Below are positions 6,941 through 14,661 of a stretch of 34,050 bases of DNA, in pieces. The position numbers were made by a program, and so were the translations under genes. The stretch comes from Verrucomicrobia bacterium UBA6775 (GTDB taxonomy: Bacteria; Verrucomicrobiota; Verrucomicrobiia; Limisphaerales; UBA1096). Numbering within the stretch: position 1 is the stretch's first letter; each line of letters opens with the position of its first letter. The notes below the pieces were generated by a model. The model worked only from the letters and a program-made list of their open reading frames with translations, ran no database searches and had not been told where the DNA came from. The stretch is taken from the NCBI GenBank assembly GCA_002453165.1, contig DKGH01000219.1, forward strand, positions 1 to 34,050, in the 5' to 3' direction.

Positions 6941-8263
6941 ATGAAGTCCCGTCCTTTATCAAGACGTCGTTTTCTCGAGGCAACCGCCGTTGCCAGCGCC
7001 CCGTTCATTCTGCCGTCCGGCATTCTGTCGGCCAAGGTGAAGCCCAACGACAAAATCTCCGTTGGATTCATCGGCATGGGCATCCAGAACCGCGGGTTGC
7101 AGAACCGTTTCATGGCCGATTCCAATGTGGTTGCCGTTGCGGTTTCTGACTGCGACACCACCCGCCGCAACTCCGCCCGTGACCGCGCCAACAAGCGTTA
7201 CCAAAACAAGGACTGCAAGGCGTACAACGACTATCGCGAGGTCATTAATCGCAAGGACATCGACGCCGTCTGCATCGCCACGCCGGATCACTGGCATGCC
7301 ATCCAGACGGTCGAAGCTGTCAACTCCGGCAAGGATGTCTACTGCGAAAAACCGCTGACCCATAATGTCCACGAGTCGGTTCAGGTCATGAAGGCTGTGG
7401 CCAAGAAAAAGGCCATCCTGCAGACCGGCTCGATGCAGCGTTCCTCACGCGAATTCCGCGTGGCCTGCGAACTCGTGCGCAACGGCGTGATCGGCAAGGT
7501 CAAGAGCATGGCCGTCAACATCGGCAACGCCGGCATCCCCTGCGATCTGCCCACCGAGAAGGAGGAGCCGGGCCTCGACTGGAACCGCTGGATCGGCCCT
7601 GGCCCGATGCGCGGCTACAACTCCGTCCTCAGCCCGCGCGGCAATCACGGCCATTTCCCGAACTGGCGCAGCTACAAGGAGTACGGCGGCGGCATGGTCT
7701 GCGACTGGGGCGCACACATGATCGATATTTTGCACTGGGGTCTGGGCGTGGATGACAGTGGTCCGGTGGCCACCATCCCGGCTGAAAACCCCAAGGCGTT
7801 GAAGGGCGCGCAGCTCGTTTACGATGGCAACATCCCGATGATGCACGGCACCGGTATGGGCTCGAGCTTCTACGGCTCCGAGGGGCGCGTCGAATGTCAC
7901 CGTGGCCGGATCGGCCTCTGGCTGGGCGACAAGTTCATCGCAGGCCGCACCGGTGGCGACCGCAACGTCAACCTCTCGAAGGAACTCGACAAACTCGAAT
8001 CCGAGTTCCTCAAGGATGCCAAGGTGAAGCTGTACCGCAGCAACGGCGGTCACATTCCGGACTTCCTCAACTCCATGCGCACACGCAAGAAGCCCTGCAC
8101 GCACGAGATTATCGGCGCGCGCACCTCAATCGCGTGTCACCTGCTCAATCAAACTTACTACAACCACACGGCGATCAAGTGGAACCCGAAGAAGAACACC
8201 TTCGCCGCCGGTGGCGACCCCGCCTGGTTGACCCGCGACTATCGCGGCGAGTTCAAGGTCTGA
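6941..8263 (+). CDS. Tat-exported Gfo/Idh/MocA-family oxidoreductase
   Basis: The chosen start gives 440 residues beginning MKSRPLSRRRFLEATAVASA, a standard twin-arginine signal (SRRRFLE). An earlier ATG (6893) would put 16 residues before it. The Rossmann glycine loop GFIGMG lies at 42-47. The family EKP motif (YCEKPLTHN) is at about 136-138, with the following W-x-x-W and GGGMVCDWGAHMIDILHWGL segments of the C-terminal alpha/beta domain. Enzymes of this family oxidise or reduce sugars, inositols or sugar acids with NAD(P). The many exported PVC members probably act on sugars in the periplasm with bound cofactor. The substrate is unknown. The gene stands alone on this strand and ends in a palindrome copy and a clear terminator. 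Confidence 0.92.
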   Translation: MKSRPLSRRRFLEATAVASAPFILPSGILSAKVKPNDKISVGFIGMGIQNRGLQNRFMADSNVVAVAVSDCDTTRRNSARDRANKRYQNKDCKAYNDYREVINRKDIDAVCIATPDHWHAIQTVEAVNSGKDVYCEKPLTHNVHESVQVMKAVAKKKAILQTGSMQRSSREFRVACELVRNGVIGKVKSMAVNIGNAGIPCDLPTEKEEPGLDWNRWIGPGPMRGYNSVLSPRGNHGHFPNWRSYKEYGGGMVCDWGAHMIDILHWGLGVDDSGPVATIPAENPKALKGAQLVYDGNIPMMHGTGMGSSFYGSEGRVECHRGRIGLWLGDKFIAGRTGGDRNVNLSKELDKLESEFLKDAKVKLYRSNGGHIPDFLNSMRTRKKPCTHEIIGARTSIACHLLNQTYYNHTAIKWNPKKNTFAAGGDPAWLTRDYRGEFKV

Positions 8264-8264
8264 C

Positions 8265-8278
8265 CTTGGCCAAGCGCA
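8265..8278. repeat. Palindrome copy right after the oxidoreductase stop
   Basis: CTTGGCCAAGCGC starts one base after the TGA stop at 8261-8263. It is a third case of the element lying against the end of a gene. Confidence 0.85.
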
Positions 8279-8299
8279 AAGGACGCACAATCTTTCAAA

Positions 8300-8330
8300 C
8301 ACGGAACGAGAATTCGTTCCGTGTTTTTTT
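8300..8330 (+). terminator. Rho-independent terminator of the oxidoreductase gene
   Basis: A perfect 10-bp stem, CACGGAACGA and TCGTTCCGTG, with loop GAAT is followed by seven T. It lies 37 bp after the stop codon. Confidence 0.93.
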
Positions 8331-8689
8331 GTCTCTGCCTGGCTAAGCGGGACTACAGGAGCGGGGACATTCCTGTCCCCGAATAAGAAGGGTATTTGAG
8401 CAGGGGACAAGAATGTTCCCTTCCCTATGCTCCGCTTGGCCAAGAGTAAGGTAGGGACGGATGTCCCCAGCCGTCCTTCATCAACCGATCCAGCACTTGG
8501 CCAAGCGCACGGATGACGCTGGCGCGAGTCCGAATACTCCGTTTTCTTGAAACTGAAAACTTGAACACTGCCTCCGGTTTCTGTATCCGTCTGCGCGCGC
8601 GGGGAACCCTTGGACAACCCTCACGGGGTTCGTAGCCGCTTTCACTGCCGCCACTTCCGGCGGTGGTTTTCATTCCCCCCGCTCACCTT
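8331..8689. other. Repeat-rich spacer before bipA
   Basis: No gene is visible in these 359 bp. It holds two related hairpins of the GGGGACATTCCTGTCCCC type (8362-8421) and a third, degenerate GGGACGGATGTCCCC stretch (about 8455-8470). There are two palindrome copies (8433, 8496), and a CCGCC-acttcc-GGCGG hairpin at 8649-8664 just before the bipA start. This spacer must carry the bipA promoter, which I cannot place. Confidence 0.7.
8362..8421. repeat. Pair of inverted GGGGACATTCCTGTCCCC-type hairpins
   Basis: The first hairpin (8362-8381) is CGGGGACA-TTCC-TGTCCCCG, with a perfect 8-bp stem. The second (about 8402-8421) is GGGGACA-AGAA-TGTTCCC, one mismatch from perfect. Read on the other strand, it is nearly the first sequence. 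The pair therefore forms both two local hairpins and one larger inverted repeat, as REP-type mobile palindromes often do. Confidence 0.75.
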
Positions 8690-10522
8690 GTGAAGGCAGA
8701 TCATATTCGAAATATTGCGATTATCGCGCACGTGGACCACGGCAAAACTACGTTGGTGGACGAGTTGCTGCAGCAGAGTGGCACGTTCCGAGACAATCAG
8801 GTGGTGGCTGAGCGGGTTATGGACTCGATGGATCTCGAGCGCGAAAAGGGCATCACGATCAAGGCCAAGAACACCGCGATCAATTGGAAGGATTACACCA
8901 TCAACATCGTCGACACACCTGGCCATGCCGACTTCGGTGCCGAGGTCGAGCGGGTGATGAAGATGGTCGATGGCGTATTGCTGTTGACTGATGCCGTCAG
9001 CGGGCCGCAGGCGCAGACGCGCTGGGTGTTGCGCAAGGCGCTTGGCCACGGGCTCAAGACGATCTGCGTGGTCAACAAGATTGACCGCGACACCGCGCGC
9101 CCGGAGTGGGTGCACGACAAGGTGCTGGAGTTGTTCCTCGAGTTGGGAGCGGACGAGGATCAATTCAACGCGCCATTCCTCTATGGCAGCGCCAAGATGG
9201 GGTTTGCCGATCGCTCCCTCGAAGGGCCGCGCAAGGACATGAACGACCTGTTCGAGACGGTCGTCGAGCGCGTGCCGCCGCCGGTCATCGAGGAGGCACC
9301 GTTTCGGATGCTTGTCAGCAACATCGACTGGGACGATTACGTCGGCCGGATGGCCATCGGCCGGATTTTATCCGGCGACGTCAAACAGGGCGACCAGATC
9401 AACGTGCTGCGCAAGGACGGTTCAAAACAGAAAGCGAAGATCATCAAGCTCAAGCAGTTCGCCGGGCTGCAAACCAACGACGTCACCTCAGCGACTGCGG
9501 GCGACATCGCCGGGTTGGCCGGTTTCGACGAGGTGGACATTGGCGACACGCTGGCGTTGGCCGAGGATGCCGAGCCGCTGCCGTTCGTGGAGATCGACCC
9601 CGCGACCGTGCAGATGGAATTCTCCGTGAACGACGGCCCGCTCGCCGGGCGTGATGGCAAAAAGGTCACGTCCCGCGAAATCCGCGCGCGGCTCGAGCGC
9701 GAGACGCAGTCGAACATTTCCATCAGCGTGCACGATACTCCAGAGAGTACCCGCTTCCTCGTTGACGCCCGCGGCAGCATGCAGATCGCAGTGCTGCTCG
9801 AGACCATGCGGCGCGAGGGCTACGAAGTGCTTGTCTCACGACCGACCGTGTTGTTCCGTGAGATTGAGGGCAAACGCTGCGAGCCGTACGAGCAGATTTG
9901 GGTCGAGGTGCCGGAGGATCATCTTGGCACCGTCATGGAAAACCTGAGCAAGCGCCTGGGAAAAATCACGAACATCGAGCATCACTCCGCCGGCGTGACT
10001 GTCTCCGCCGAGATCCCGACGCGTGGACTGATCGGCTTCGAGAGCGACCTCGTTACCCTCACCAGCGGCAATGGCGTGATGAGCCATCTGTTTTTGGAGT
10101 ATCGCCCATACAGCGGCGAATTGGTCACACGGCAGACCGGCACGCTGGTCAGCATGGAAAACGGTACCGCGATGGCCTACGCGCTCGATATGCTTCAGGC
10201 GCGAGGGAGCCTGTTCATCTCACCGGGCGACAAGGTTTACGCCGGGCAGGTGGTCGGTGAAAATCCGCGGCGAGACGACCTGCCGGTGAACCCGACCAAG
10301 GCCAAGCACCTCGACAATATGCGCTCCTCCGGCGCGGACAAGGCCATCCTGCTCACCCCGCCGATCAACTTTTCCATCGAGCGCGCGATCGAGTACATCG
10401 CCAACGACGAACTGGTCGAGGTAACCCCGAACCACCTGCGCTTCCGCAAACGCATCCTCGACGCCAACGACCGCCGCAAGGCCATCAAGCGAGCCAAGGA
10501 CATCGCCGCCGCAACGGCATAG
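8690..10522 (+). CDS. typA: Ribosome-associated GTPase TypA/BipA
   Basis: This 610-residue translational GTPase, from GTG 8690, begins (M)KADHIRNIAIIAHVDHGKTT. It carries all G motifs: HVDHGKTT (G1), EREKGITI (switch), VDTPGHADFGAEVERV (G3) and NKIDR (G4). The elongation-factor-like domains II, III and V and the BipA-specific C-terminal domain follow, with a basic end (KAIKRAKDIAAATA). Length and order match the BipA family (about 600-615). BipA binds the 70S ribosome and helps 50S assembly and growth in the cold or under stress. A GTG at 8663 is also in frame, but it overlaps a hairpin in the spacer and would add residues unlike the family. Neither start has a good Shine-Dalgarno site. The KALGHG codons at 9037 form a partial palindrome copy. 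Confidence 0.96.
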   Translation: MKADHIRNIAIIAHVDHGKTTLVDELLQQSGTFRDNQVVAERVMDSMDLEREKGITIKAKNTAINWKDYTINIVDTPGHADFGAEVERVMKMVDGVLLLTDAVSGPQAQTRWVLRKALGHGLKTICVVNKIDRDTARPEWVHDKVLELFLELGADEDQFNAPFLYGSAKMGFADRSLEGPRKDMNDLFETVVERVPPPVIEEAPFRMLVSNIDWDDYVGRMAIGRILSGDVKQGDQINVLRKDGSKQKAKIIKLKQFAGLQTNDVTSATAGDIAGLAGFDEVDIGDTLALAEDAEPLPFVEIDPATVQMEFSVNDGPLAGRDGKKVTSREIRARLERETQSNISISVHDTPESTRFLVDARGSMQIAVLLETMRREGYEVLVSRPTVLFREIEGKRCEPYEQIWVEVPEDHLGTVMENLSKRLGKITNIEHHSAGVTVSAEIPTRGLIGFESDLVTLTSGNGVMSHLFLEYRPYSGELVTRQTGTLVSMENGTAMAYALDMLQARGSLFISPGDKVYAGQVVGENPRRDDLPVNPTKAKHLDNMRSSGADKAILLTPPINFSIERAIEYIANDELVEVTPNHLRFRKRILDANDRRKAIKRAKDIAAATA

Positions 10523-10541
10523 CCAAACCGATTGACCCGTG

Positions 10542-10607
10542 CGGACTCGCAGGTCGTCCTTCCATTTTGGGCTGGCTTGAACGTGGAGGGACGAGCCTGC
10601 AAGTCCG
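10542..10607. repeat. Long imperfect inverted repeat between convergent genes
   Basis: The left arm (10542-10564, beginning CGGACTCGCAGG) and right arm (10584-10607, ending CTGCAAGTCCG) are complementary over about 23 bp, with two mismatches and one single-base gap. The loop is about 19 nt. The arm recurs as a single near-identical copy at 21769-21791, also at the end of a gene. It may end transcription of bipA or the convergent fusion gene, but no T-tract follows on the plus strand. Confidence 0.8.
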
Positions 10608-10644
10608 AAAAAACCGCCGGAGAGAATAGTCTCCATCCCCATCT

Positions 10645-10662
10645 GCTTGGCCAAGCGCTTGG
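10645..10662. repeat. Palindrome copy between convergent genes
   Basis: GCTTGGCCAAGCGCTTGG is one and a half units of the 12-bp element in the 172-bp spacer that separates bipA from the fusion gene. Confidence 0.9.
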
Positions 10663-10694
10663 TTGATTCAGCCTTCCTCCTTCAACCTTCCGCC

Positions 10695-13600
10695 CTACTT
10701 CACCACCATGGTGCCTTTCATGATGATCCAGTGGCCGGGGAAGGTGCAGAGGTACGGGTATTCGCCCGGCTCCTTGGGCGCGATGAAGCGGAGCGACTCG
10801 GCGGAGAGCGGGGCGACCATGCGCGTGGCATGCATCACCTTTTTTGACTTGGGCACGTACTGGCCGCGCTGGGCTTCCTTGGGATCCTTGGCCATCTCGT
10901 TGGCGGCCTCTCCGATCTCGGCCTCGGCACCGGGCGCGACAATCACGATGTTGTGCGCCGTGGCATCCGGGTTGGTGAAATCGATTCGCACGGGCTGGCC
11001 GGCCTTGACCTCAAAGCGTGTGACGTCGAAAAGCATGCGCTCCTTCACGGCCGCAATCTTGACGACCTTCAGCCCCTTGCGATTGTCGAACTCCGCATCC
11101 CGTGCGGAGTAGCGTTTCTTGGGCGACATTTTTTGCCGGAGCGTGAACGCAGCGATGAATTTGCCGATCCCGGGATGTTTTGCCGTGGCGTCTGCGTTGC
11201 CGCTCCAGAGCGGCTTGATGGTGTGCGAACCCAGAGCGGCGTTGATGGCATAACTGAGATGGCCGATGTTCGGCTGGTTCAAAATTTTCACCAGCGCCTC
11301 GAGTGCCCAGGGGGTACCGATGTAGCTCGTGGCGATGGCAGTCTCCATCCGGACGAGCGTGCTGGGATCGCCGGCCAGGCGGTCGAGAATCTGTTCCTCG
11401 TTTTTGAAGTGTGCGTGCCAGTAGCGGAATTGATGCGCGGCGGCGGCGCGGGCATGGTGGTTGTCGCACTCGAGCAACTCGACGAGCAGCTTGGTGTTGA
11501 CGGCCCCGATGCCGCGATAAAGCCAGATGGCCTCGATTTGGTGGTGTCGATGGCGTGGGTCAGTTGGGTCGAGCTTGGCCACCCAGGCGTCGAGGGCTGC
11601 CTTGGTCTTGGCCGGGTCGCGGTCCCGCAACTCGCGCTTGGCCCAGTAGCGGTAGCGGTACTCGGGGCGCTTCAGGATGTCGAGCAGTTGGCCAAGCGGC
11701 GCACCGTGAATCTGCGGCATCTGCTGCGGCTTGGCCCCCTTGGGCATGATGCGGAATATACGGCCGCTGACCCGATCTCGGCGTTCATCGCGCAGCGAGT
11801 ATTGGGCGTGACCCTTGACCGGGTTGTACCAGTCGCAAACGTACATCGCTCCGTCGGGTCCGTAGCGCAGATCGACCGGAATGAAACTAAGATTTTTTGA
11901 AAAAACGATGTTGCCGACGTACTCCTCGGTGAAGCCAAAGTCGGACTCGTTCCAGCGATGGAACTCGACACGGTTAGTCGGCTTGTAGCGTACCTTGACG
12001 AATCCGCCCTGCATCTCCTCCGGCCAGTTGGGGAAGTCGACGAATTCCTGGCCGCAGGTGCCGGAGTAGGCGTGCAGGCCGACCGGTCGCGGATGTTGAT
12101 CGGGGTAGGCCGGGTCGAGCGCGTGGAACGCCTGTGCATAGATCGGGTAGCTGGCCATGTGTTGGCCCCAGTCGTCGAACGTGACGCCCCACGGGTTGGT
12201 GCTCATGTGGGTGCCAAACGCAGTTAGCCGATGGCTGCGCGGCTCGAACCGAAACCAGCCGCTGTCCCGCTGGCGCACCGGGCCGTAAGGCGTCTCCACC
12301 TGACTGTGATGAAAAATTCCCTCGCGGAAAATCAGGTCGCCGTCCGGTGTCCAAGTGAAATCATGCAGCGCATGATGGGAATCCTCGCAGCCGAAACCGG
12401 TGAGCATTTTTTCTCGGAAGTCCGCACGATCATCTCCATCAGTGTCCTTTAGGAAAGTGAAATGCGGTTCCTCGGAGACATATACTCCGCCGTGACCAAA
12501 CTCGAATGACAACGGGATGTGCAGGTCATCGGCGAAGACGGAGGTCTTGTCCGCGCGGCCGTCGCCGTCGGTGTCCTCGAGGATGACGATTTTGTCGTTC
12601 GGCTCGTTGCCGGGATAAACGTGCGGGTAGGTGGTCGAGCAACTGACCCACAGTCGCCCTCGCGAGTCCCAGCGCATCTGGATGGGGCAGGCCAATTCCG
12701 GGAAATCGGTCTCGGAGGCGAACAGTGTCACATTAAATCTCGGGTCAACTTCGAACTCGCCCAACTCAGCCTCGGGCGAAAGCAGCCGATTCGCGCCGCG
12801 GCTCTGCTTGGTCGCGGGCAACGGCGGCACGTTCGAGTCATCGATCTTCGCAGACACTTGTTTGCCCGCCGCGATATCCCAGATGCGCTGATCGCGATTG
12901 GCGGTCATGATGTCGAAATTGCGCATTGCCGGGAGGAAATCGAGATAGCCGTAGCTACGGTTGCGCCCGCCGGTGTAGTAAAACGTGTTCACCGGCCGGA
13001 ACCGGCGGAAGAATTGTTTGTTCTTCTCCAGCACCGCCGCGCGGATTTCCTCGTTGACGACCGGAACTGGCTTGTCGAATGCCGCATCAAAAACCAACCT
13101 GCCAAACAGTCGGTAACCGGCGTCGTTGAGATGACAGCCGTTGAATGTGAGGTCAATTCCGGTGGGAAGCATCGCCTTGTTTGTTGCATCGAAAACGTTG
13201 ATGAAACCGACTTGTTGCGCCTTAGCCACCTCGCTCATGGCGCGGGTGTAGAGCCGGATGTTTTTGTTGTTTTTCGCAGCGTCGACCCCGGTGATGTTTT
13301 CACTGGCGATTGGCGAGAGCAACACGAGTTGCGGCCCTCTTTTGCCGTTGAACGCCTTGGCCTTGGCCGCCTGCACAAACTCAGTGAGCTTGGCCTTGAA
13401 TTCGCCCAAGCCGTCCGGTCCCGCGAACGATTCATTGAATCCGAACGCCGCAAATATGATGTCGGCCTTGACGAAAACCAAATGCTGATCTGTATCGGCG
13501 AAGTTGGCCGGGCGCGGCTGGTGGTGGAGCGAGTCCGCCGACCACGCGAGATTGCGTACCGTCAACCGATGAGCCGGATAAGCCTGTTGAATGAGCGTCT

Positions 13601-13877
13601 CGAGGTAGCCAAAATCCTGTGAGCGATCGAGCAGCGTGTTGCCAATGAGCGCGATGCTCATGCCCGGCTCAACCTGGAGCGGAAGTTGGGTGTCGACAGG
13701 TGAAGTGGCCTCCGGCCGAGGCGCAGTTTTTTCAAACAGCGCGTATCGTGCGAGGTCCGGACTTTCGGTCGGGGCCTTTTTACCGCTTGGCTTGTTGCGG
13801 CCATCCACAGGCTGAGCCAACAGCGCTTGGCCAAGCGCAAGGGAAACAAAAAGAATACTGAGATGAAAACGCATCAC
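10695..13877 (-). CDS. Exported multidomain protein: SGNH-like, PVC propeller, HEAT-like, azurin-like copper domain
   Basis: This is a 1060-residue secreted protein whose signal peptide ends ALGQALLAQ. Residues about 60-290 resemble an SGNH/GDSL hydrolase, with block I IGNTLLDRS, FGFNES and CHLNDAGY. The usual Ser and Asp are not clearly kept, so activity is doubtful. Residues about 375-730 form the propeller of PVC membrane-bound dehydrogenases, with PIQMRWDSRGRLWVS, DTDGDGRADK and VDLRYGPDGAMYVCDWYNP. Helical HEAT-like repeats follow (about 735-900). The end is a cupredoxin domain with His975 and CTFPGHWIIM, giving Cys1044, His1049 and Met1053 in exact azurin spacing (C-x4-H-x3-M). The chain probably passes electrons from an oxidised substrate to the copper site, which is inference. 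There is no CXXCH heme motif. Palindrome copies at 11688 and 13823 encode PLGQL and ALGQA. Confidence 0.88.
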   Translation of the reverse strand: MMRFHLSILFVSLALGQALLAQPVDGRNKPSGKKAPTESPDLARYALFEKTAPRPEATSPVDTQLPLQVEPGMSIALIGNTLLDRSQDFGYLETLIQQAYPAHRLTVRNLAWSADSLHHQPRPANFADTDQHLVFVKADIIFAAFGFNESFAGPDGLGEFKAKLTEFVQAAKAKAFNGKRGPQLVLLSPIASENITGVDAAKNNKNIRLYTRAMSEVAKAQQVGFINVFDATNKAMLPTGIDLTFNGCHLNDAGYRLFGRLVFDAAFDKPVPVVNEEIRAAVLEKNKQFFRRFRPVNTFYYTGGRNRSYGYLDFLPAMRNFDIMTANRDQRIWDIAAGKQVSAKIDDSNVPPLPATKQSRGANRLLSPEAELGEFEVDPRFNVTLFASETDFPELACPIQMRWDSRGRLWVSCSTTYPHVYPGNEPNDKIVILEDTDGDGRADKTSVFADDLHIPLSFEFGHGGVYVSEEPHFTFLKDTDGDDRADFREKMLTGFGCEDSHHALHDFTWTPDGDLIFREGIFHHSQVETPYGPVRQRDSGWFRFEPRSHRLTAFGTHMSTNPWGVTFDDWGQHMASYPIYAQAFHALDPAYPDQHPRPVGLHAYSGTCGQEFVDFPNWPEEMQGGFVKVRYKPTNRVEFHRWNESDFGFTEEYVGNIVFSKNLSFIPVDLRYGPDGAMYVCDWYNPVKGHAQYSLRDERRDRVSGRIFRIMPKGAKPQQMPQIHGAPLGQLLDILKRPEYRYRYWAKRELRDRDPAKTKAALDAWVAKLDPTDPRHRHHQIEAIWLYRGIGAVNTKLLVELLECDNHHARAAAAHQFRYWHAHFKNEEQILDRLAGDPSTLVRMETAIATSYIGTPWALEALVKILNQPNIGHLSYAINAALGSHTIKPLWSGNADATAKHPGIGKFIAAFTLRQKMSPKKRYSARDAEFDNRKGLKVVKIAAVKERMLFDVTRFEVKAGQPVRIDFTNPDATAHNIVIVAPGAEAEIGEAANEMAKDPKEAQRGQYVPKSKKVMHATRMVAPLSAESLRFIAPKEPGEYPYLCTFPGHWIIMKGTMVVK

Positions 13878-13925
13878 TTGGCCGGCGATGGAACACAGAA
13901 AACCGGGCTGCGTCCAGCGTTTGAG

Positions 13926-14327
13926 TCAGGGAGCAAGGATCGGCAGATCGGGAAAGTAGTGCCGAAGATACCCTCGATCAACCGCTGCCAGACGATCGGC
14001 CTGACGCCGTGCGTGCGCGGCGATCAGAAAGTCCGGCAGGATATGTGTTCGAGACCCACCCGCCTGTCGATATGCCGTGTGAATTTCTCCCGCAAGATAC
14101 GCCGAAGTCGGTTCAAGTTGTTCGTACCGAACACCGATCTTTTGCAGATTTTGTAGGGTGTGGGTGGCGGATGTAAATGCCGGGGAGATTTCGGCGAATA
14201 CAATTGGGCAGACGACTAGTTCGCCATCTTGGCCTGCACGCCAAAGAACTTGCTGCCAGCTTTCGAACCCCGGCTGACGCTTGATCAGGCACCATAAAAC
14301 CGACGAATCAATCGCGGTTTTCATCAC
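13926..14327 (-). CDS. vapC: PIN-domain toxin, VapC type
   Basis: The 133-residue protein has the PIN nuclease layout, with acidic residues Asp7 (AIDSSVLW), Glu46 (FAEISP), Asp99 (LPDFLIAAHA) and Asp117 (VDRGY). Toxins of this kind cut specific RNAs, often tRNA or the sarcin-ricin loop of 23S rRNA, and are held inactive by the antitoxin made from the gene in front. The first codons overlap the last 20 bp of the antitoxin gene. The start may be GTG 14327 or ATG 14324. It lies 48 bp ahead of the large fusion gene on the same strand, with which it does not appear functionally linked. Confidence 0.85.
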   Translation of the reverse strand: MMKTAIDSSVLWCLIKRQPGFESWQQVLWRAGQDGELVVCPIVFAEISPAFTSATHTLQNLQKIGVRYEQLEPTSAYLAGEIHTAYRQAGGSRTHILPDFLIAAHARRQADRLAAVDRGYLRHYFPDLPILAP

Positions 14328-14574
14328 CGGTTTTTTTGGGGAGCTCGACCGGGCCTCGAAGTTCGTCGAGTAATTCCGGTACAGTTAGCTCGGGGAATGA
14401 ATCCTTTGTGTCCTTGCCAAACTCATCAAAACTATTCCATTCCAACGCGCGCTTTGCACTCAGGTGGGGCGCGTTTTCATCGAATTCAAGCACCGTGCCT
14501 GTTTTTAGTCCGAGTTTATTGCGTAGTTTAATCGGGATCGTGATTTGCCCCTTGGAAGTCATGGTTGCCTTCAC
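14308..14574 (-). CDS. vapB: AbrB/MazE-type antitoxin partner of the PIN toxin
   Basis: The 88-residue protein opens MKATMTSKGQITIPIKLRNK then LGLKTGTVLEF, the swapped-hairpin AbrB/SpoVT/MazE DNA-binding domain. The C-terminal half is acidic and Pro/Leu-rich (FPELTVPELLDELRGP), as expected for the part that wraps the toxin. Order and overlap with the toxin are standard for type II modules, which repress their own promoter. The two direct repeats just upstream (14594-14618) would be the natural operator. A GAAGG sequence about 8 bp before the ATG is a plausible ribosome site. Confidence 0.87.
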   Translation of the reverse strand: MKATMTSKGQITIPIKLRNKLGLKTGTVLEFDENAPHLSAKRALEWNSFDEFGKDTKDSFPELTVPELLDELRGPVELPKKTGDENRD

Positions 14575-14593
14575 AGGAGAAAAACTATCAAAA

Positions 14594-14618
14594 AAGTAAG
14601 GAAAGTAAAGTAAGGAAA
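14594..14618. promoter_or_regulatory. Direct repeats upstream of the antitoxin gene, possible operator
   Basis: AAGTAAGGAAA occurs at 14594-14604 and again at 14608-14618, a 14-bp spacing, 20 to 44 bp before the antitoxin start. The stretch is AT-rich in a GC-rich region. It fits the usual site of toxin-antitoxin autoregulation, but binding is inferred from position alone. Confidence 0.45.
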
Positions 14619-14637
14619 ATAATTCTTACCTTTGCTT

Positions 14638-14651
14638 CGCGCTTGGCCAAG
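14638..14651. repeat. Palindrome copy between ThuA and antitoxin genes
   Basis: CGCGCTTGGCCAAG lies in the short spacer behind the ThuA gene. With the copy at 13823, it places one element on each side of the toxin-antitoxin module. Confidence 0.85.
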
Positions 14652-14661
14652 TCTTATTCCA

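Noticed and set aside
8663..8689. bipA start at GTG 8663
   Set aside because: It overlaps a CCGCC/GGCGG hairpin and adds residues not typical of the family. GTG 8690 gives the usual N-terminus.
12519..13622. Long plus-strand open frame opposite the fusion gene
   Set aside because: It is a shadow of the GC-rich fusion gene, with no recognisable domain.
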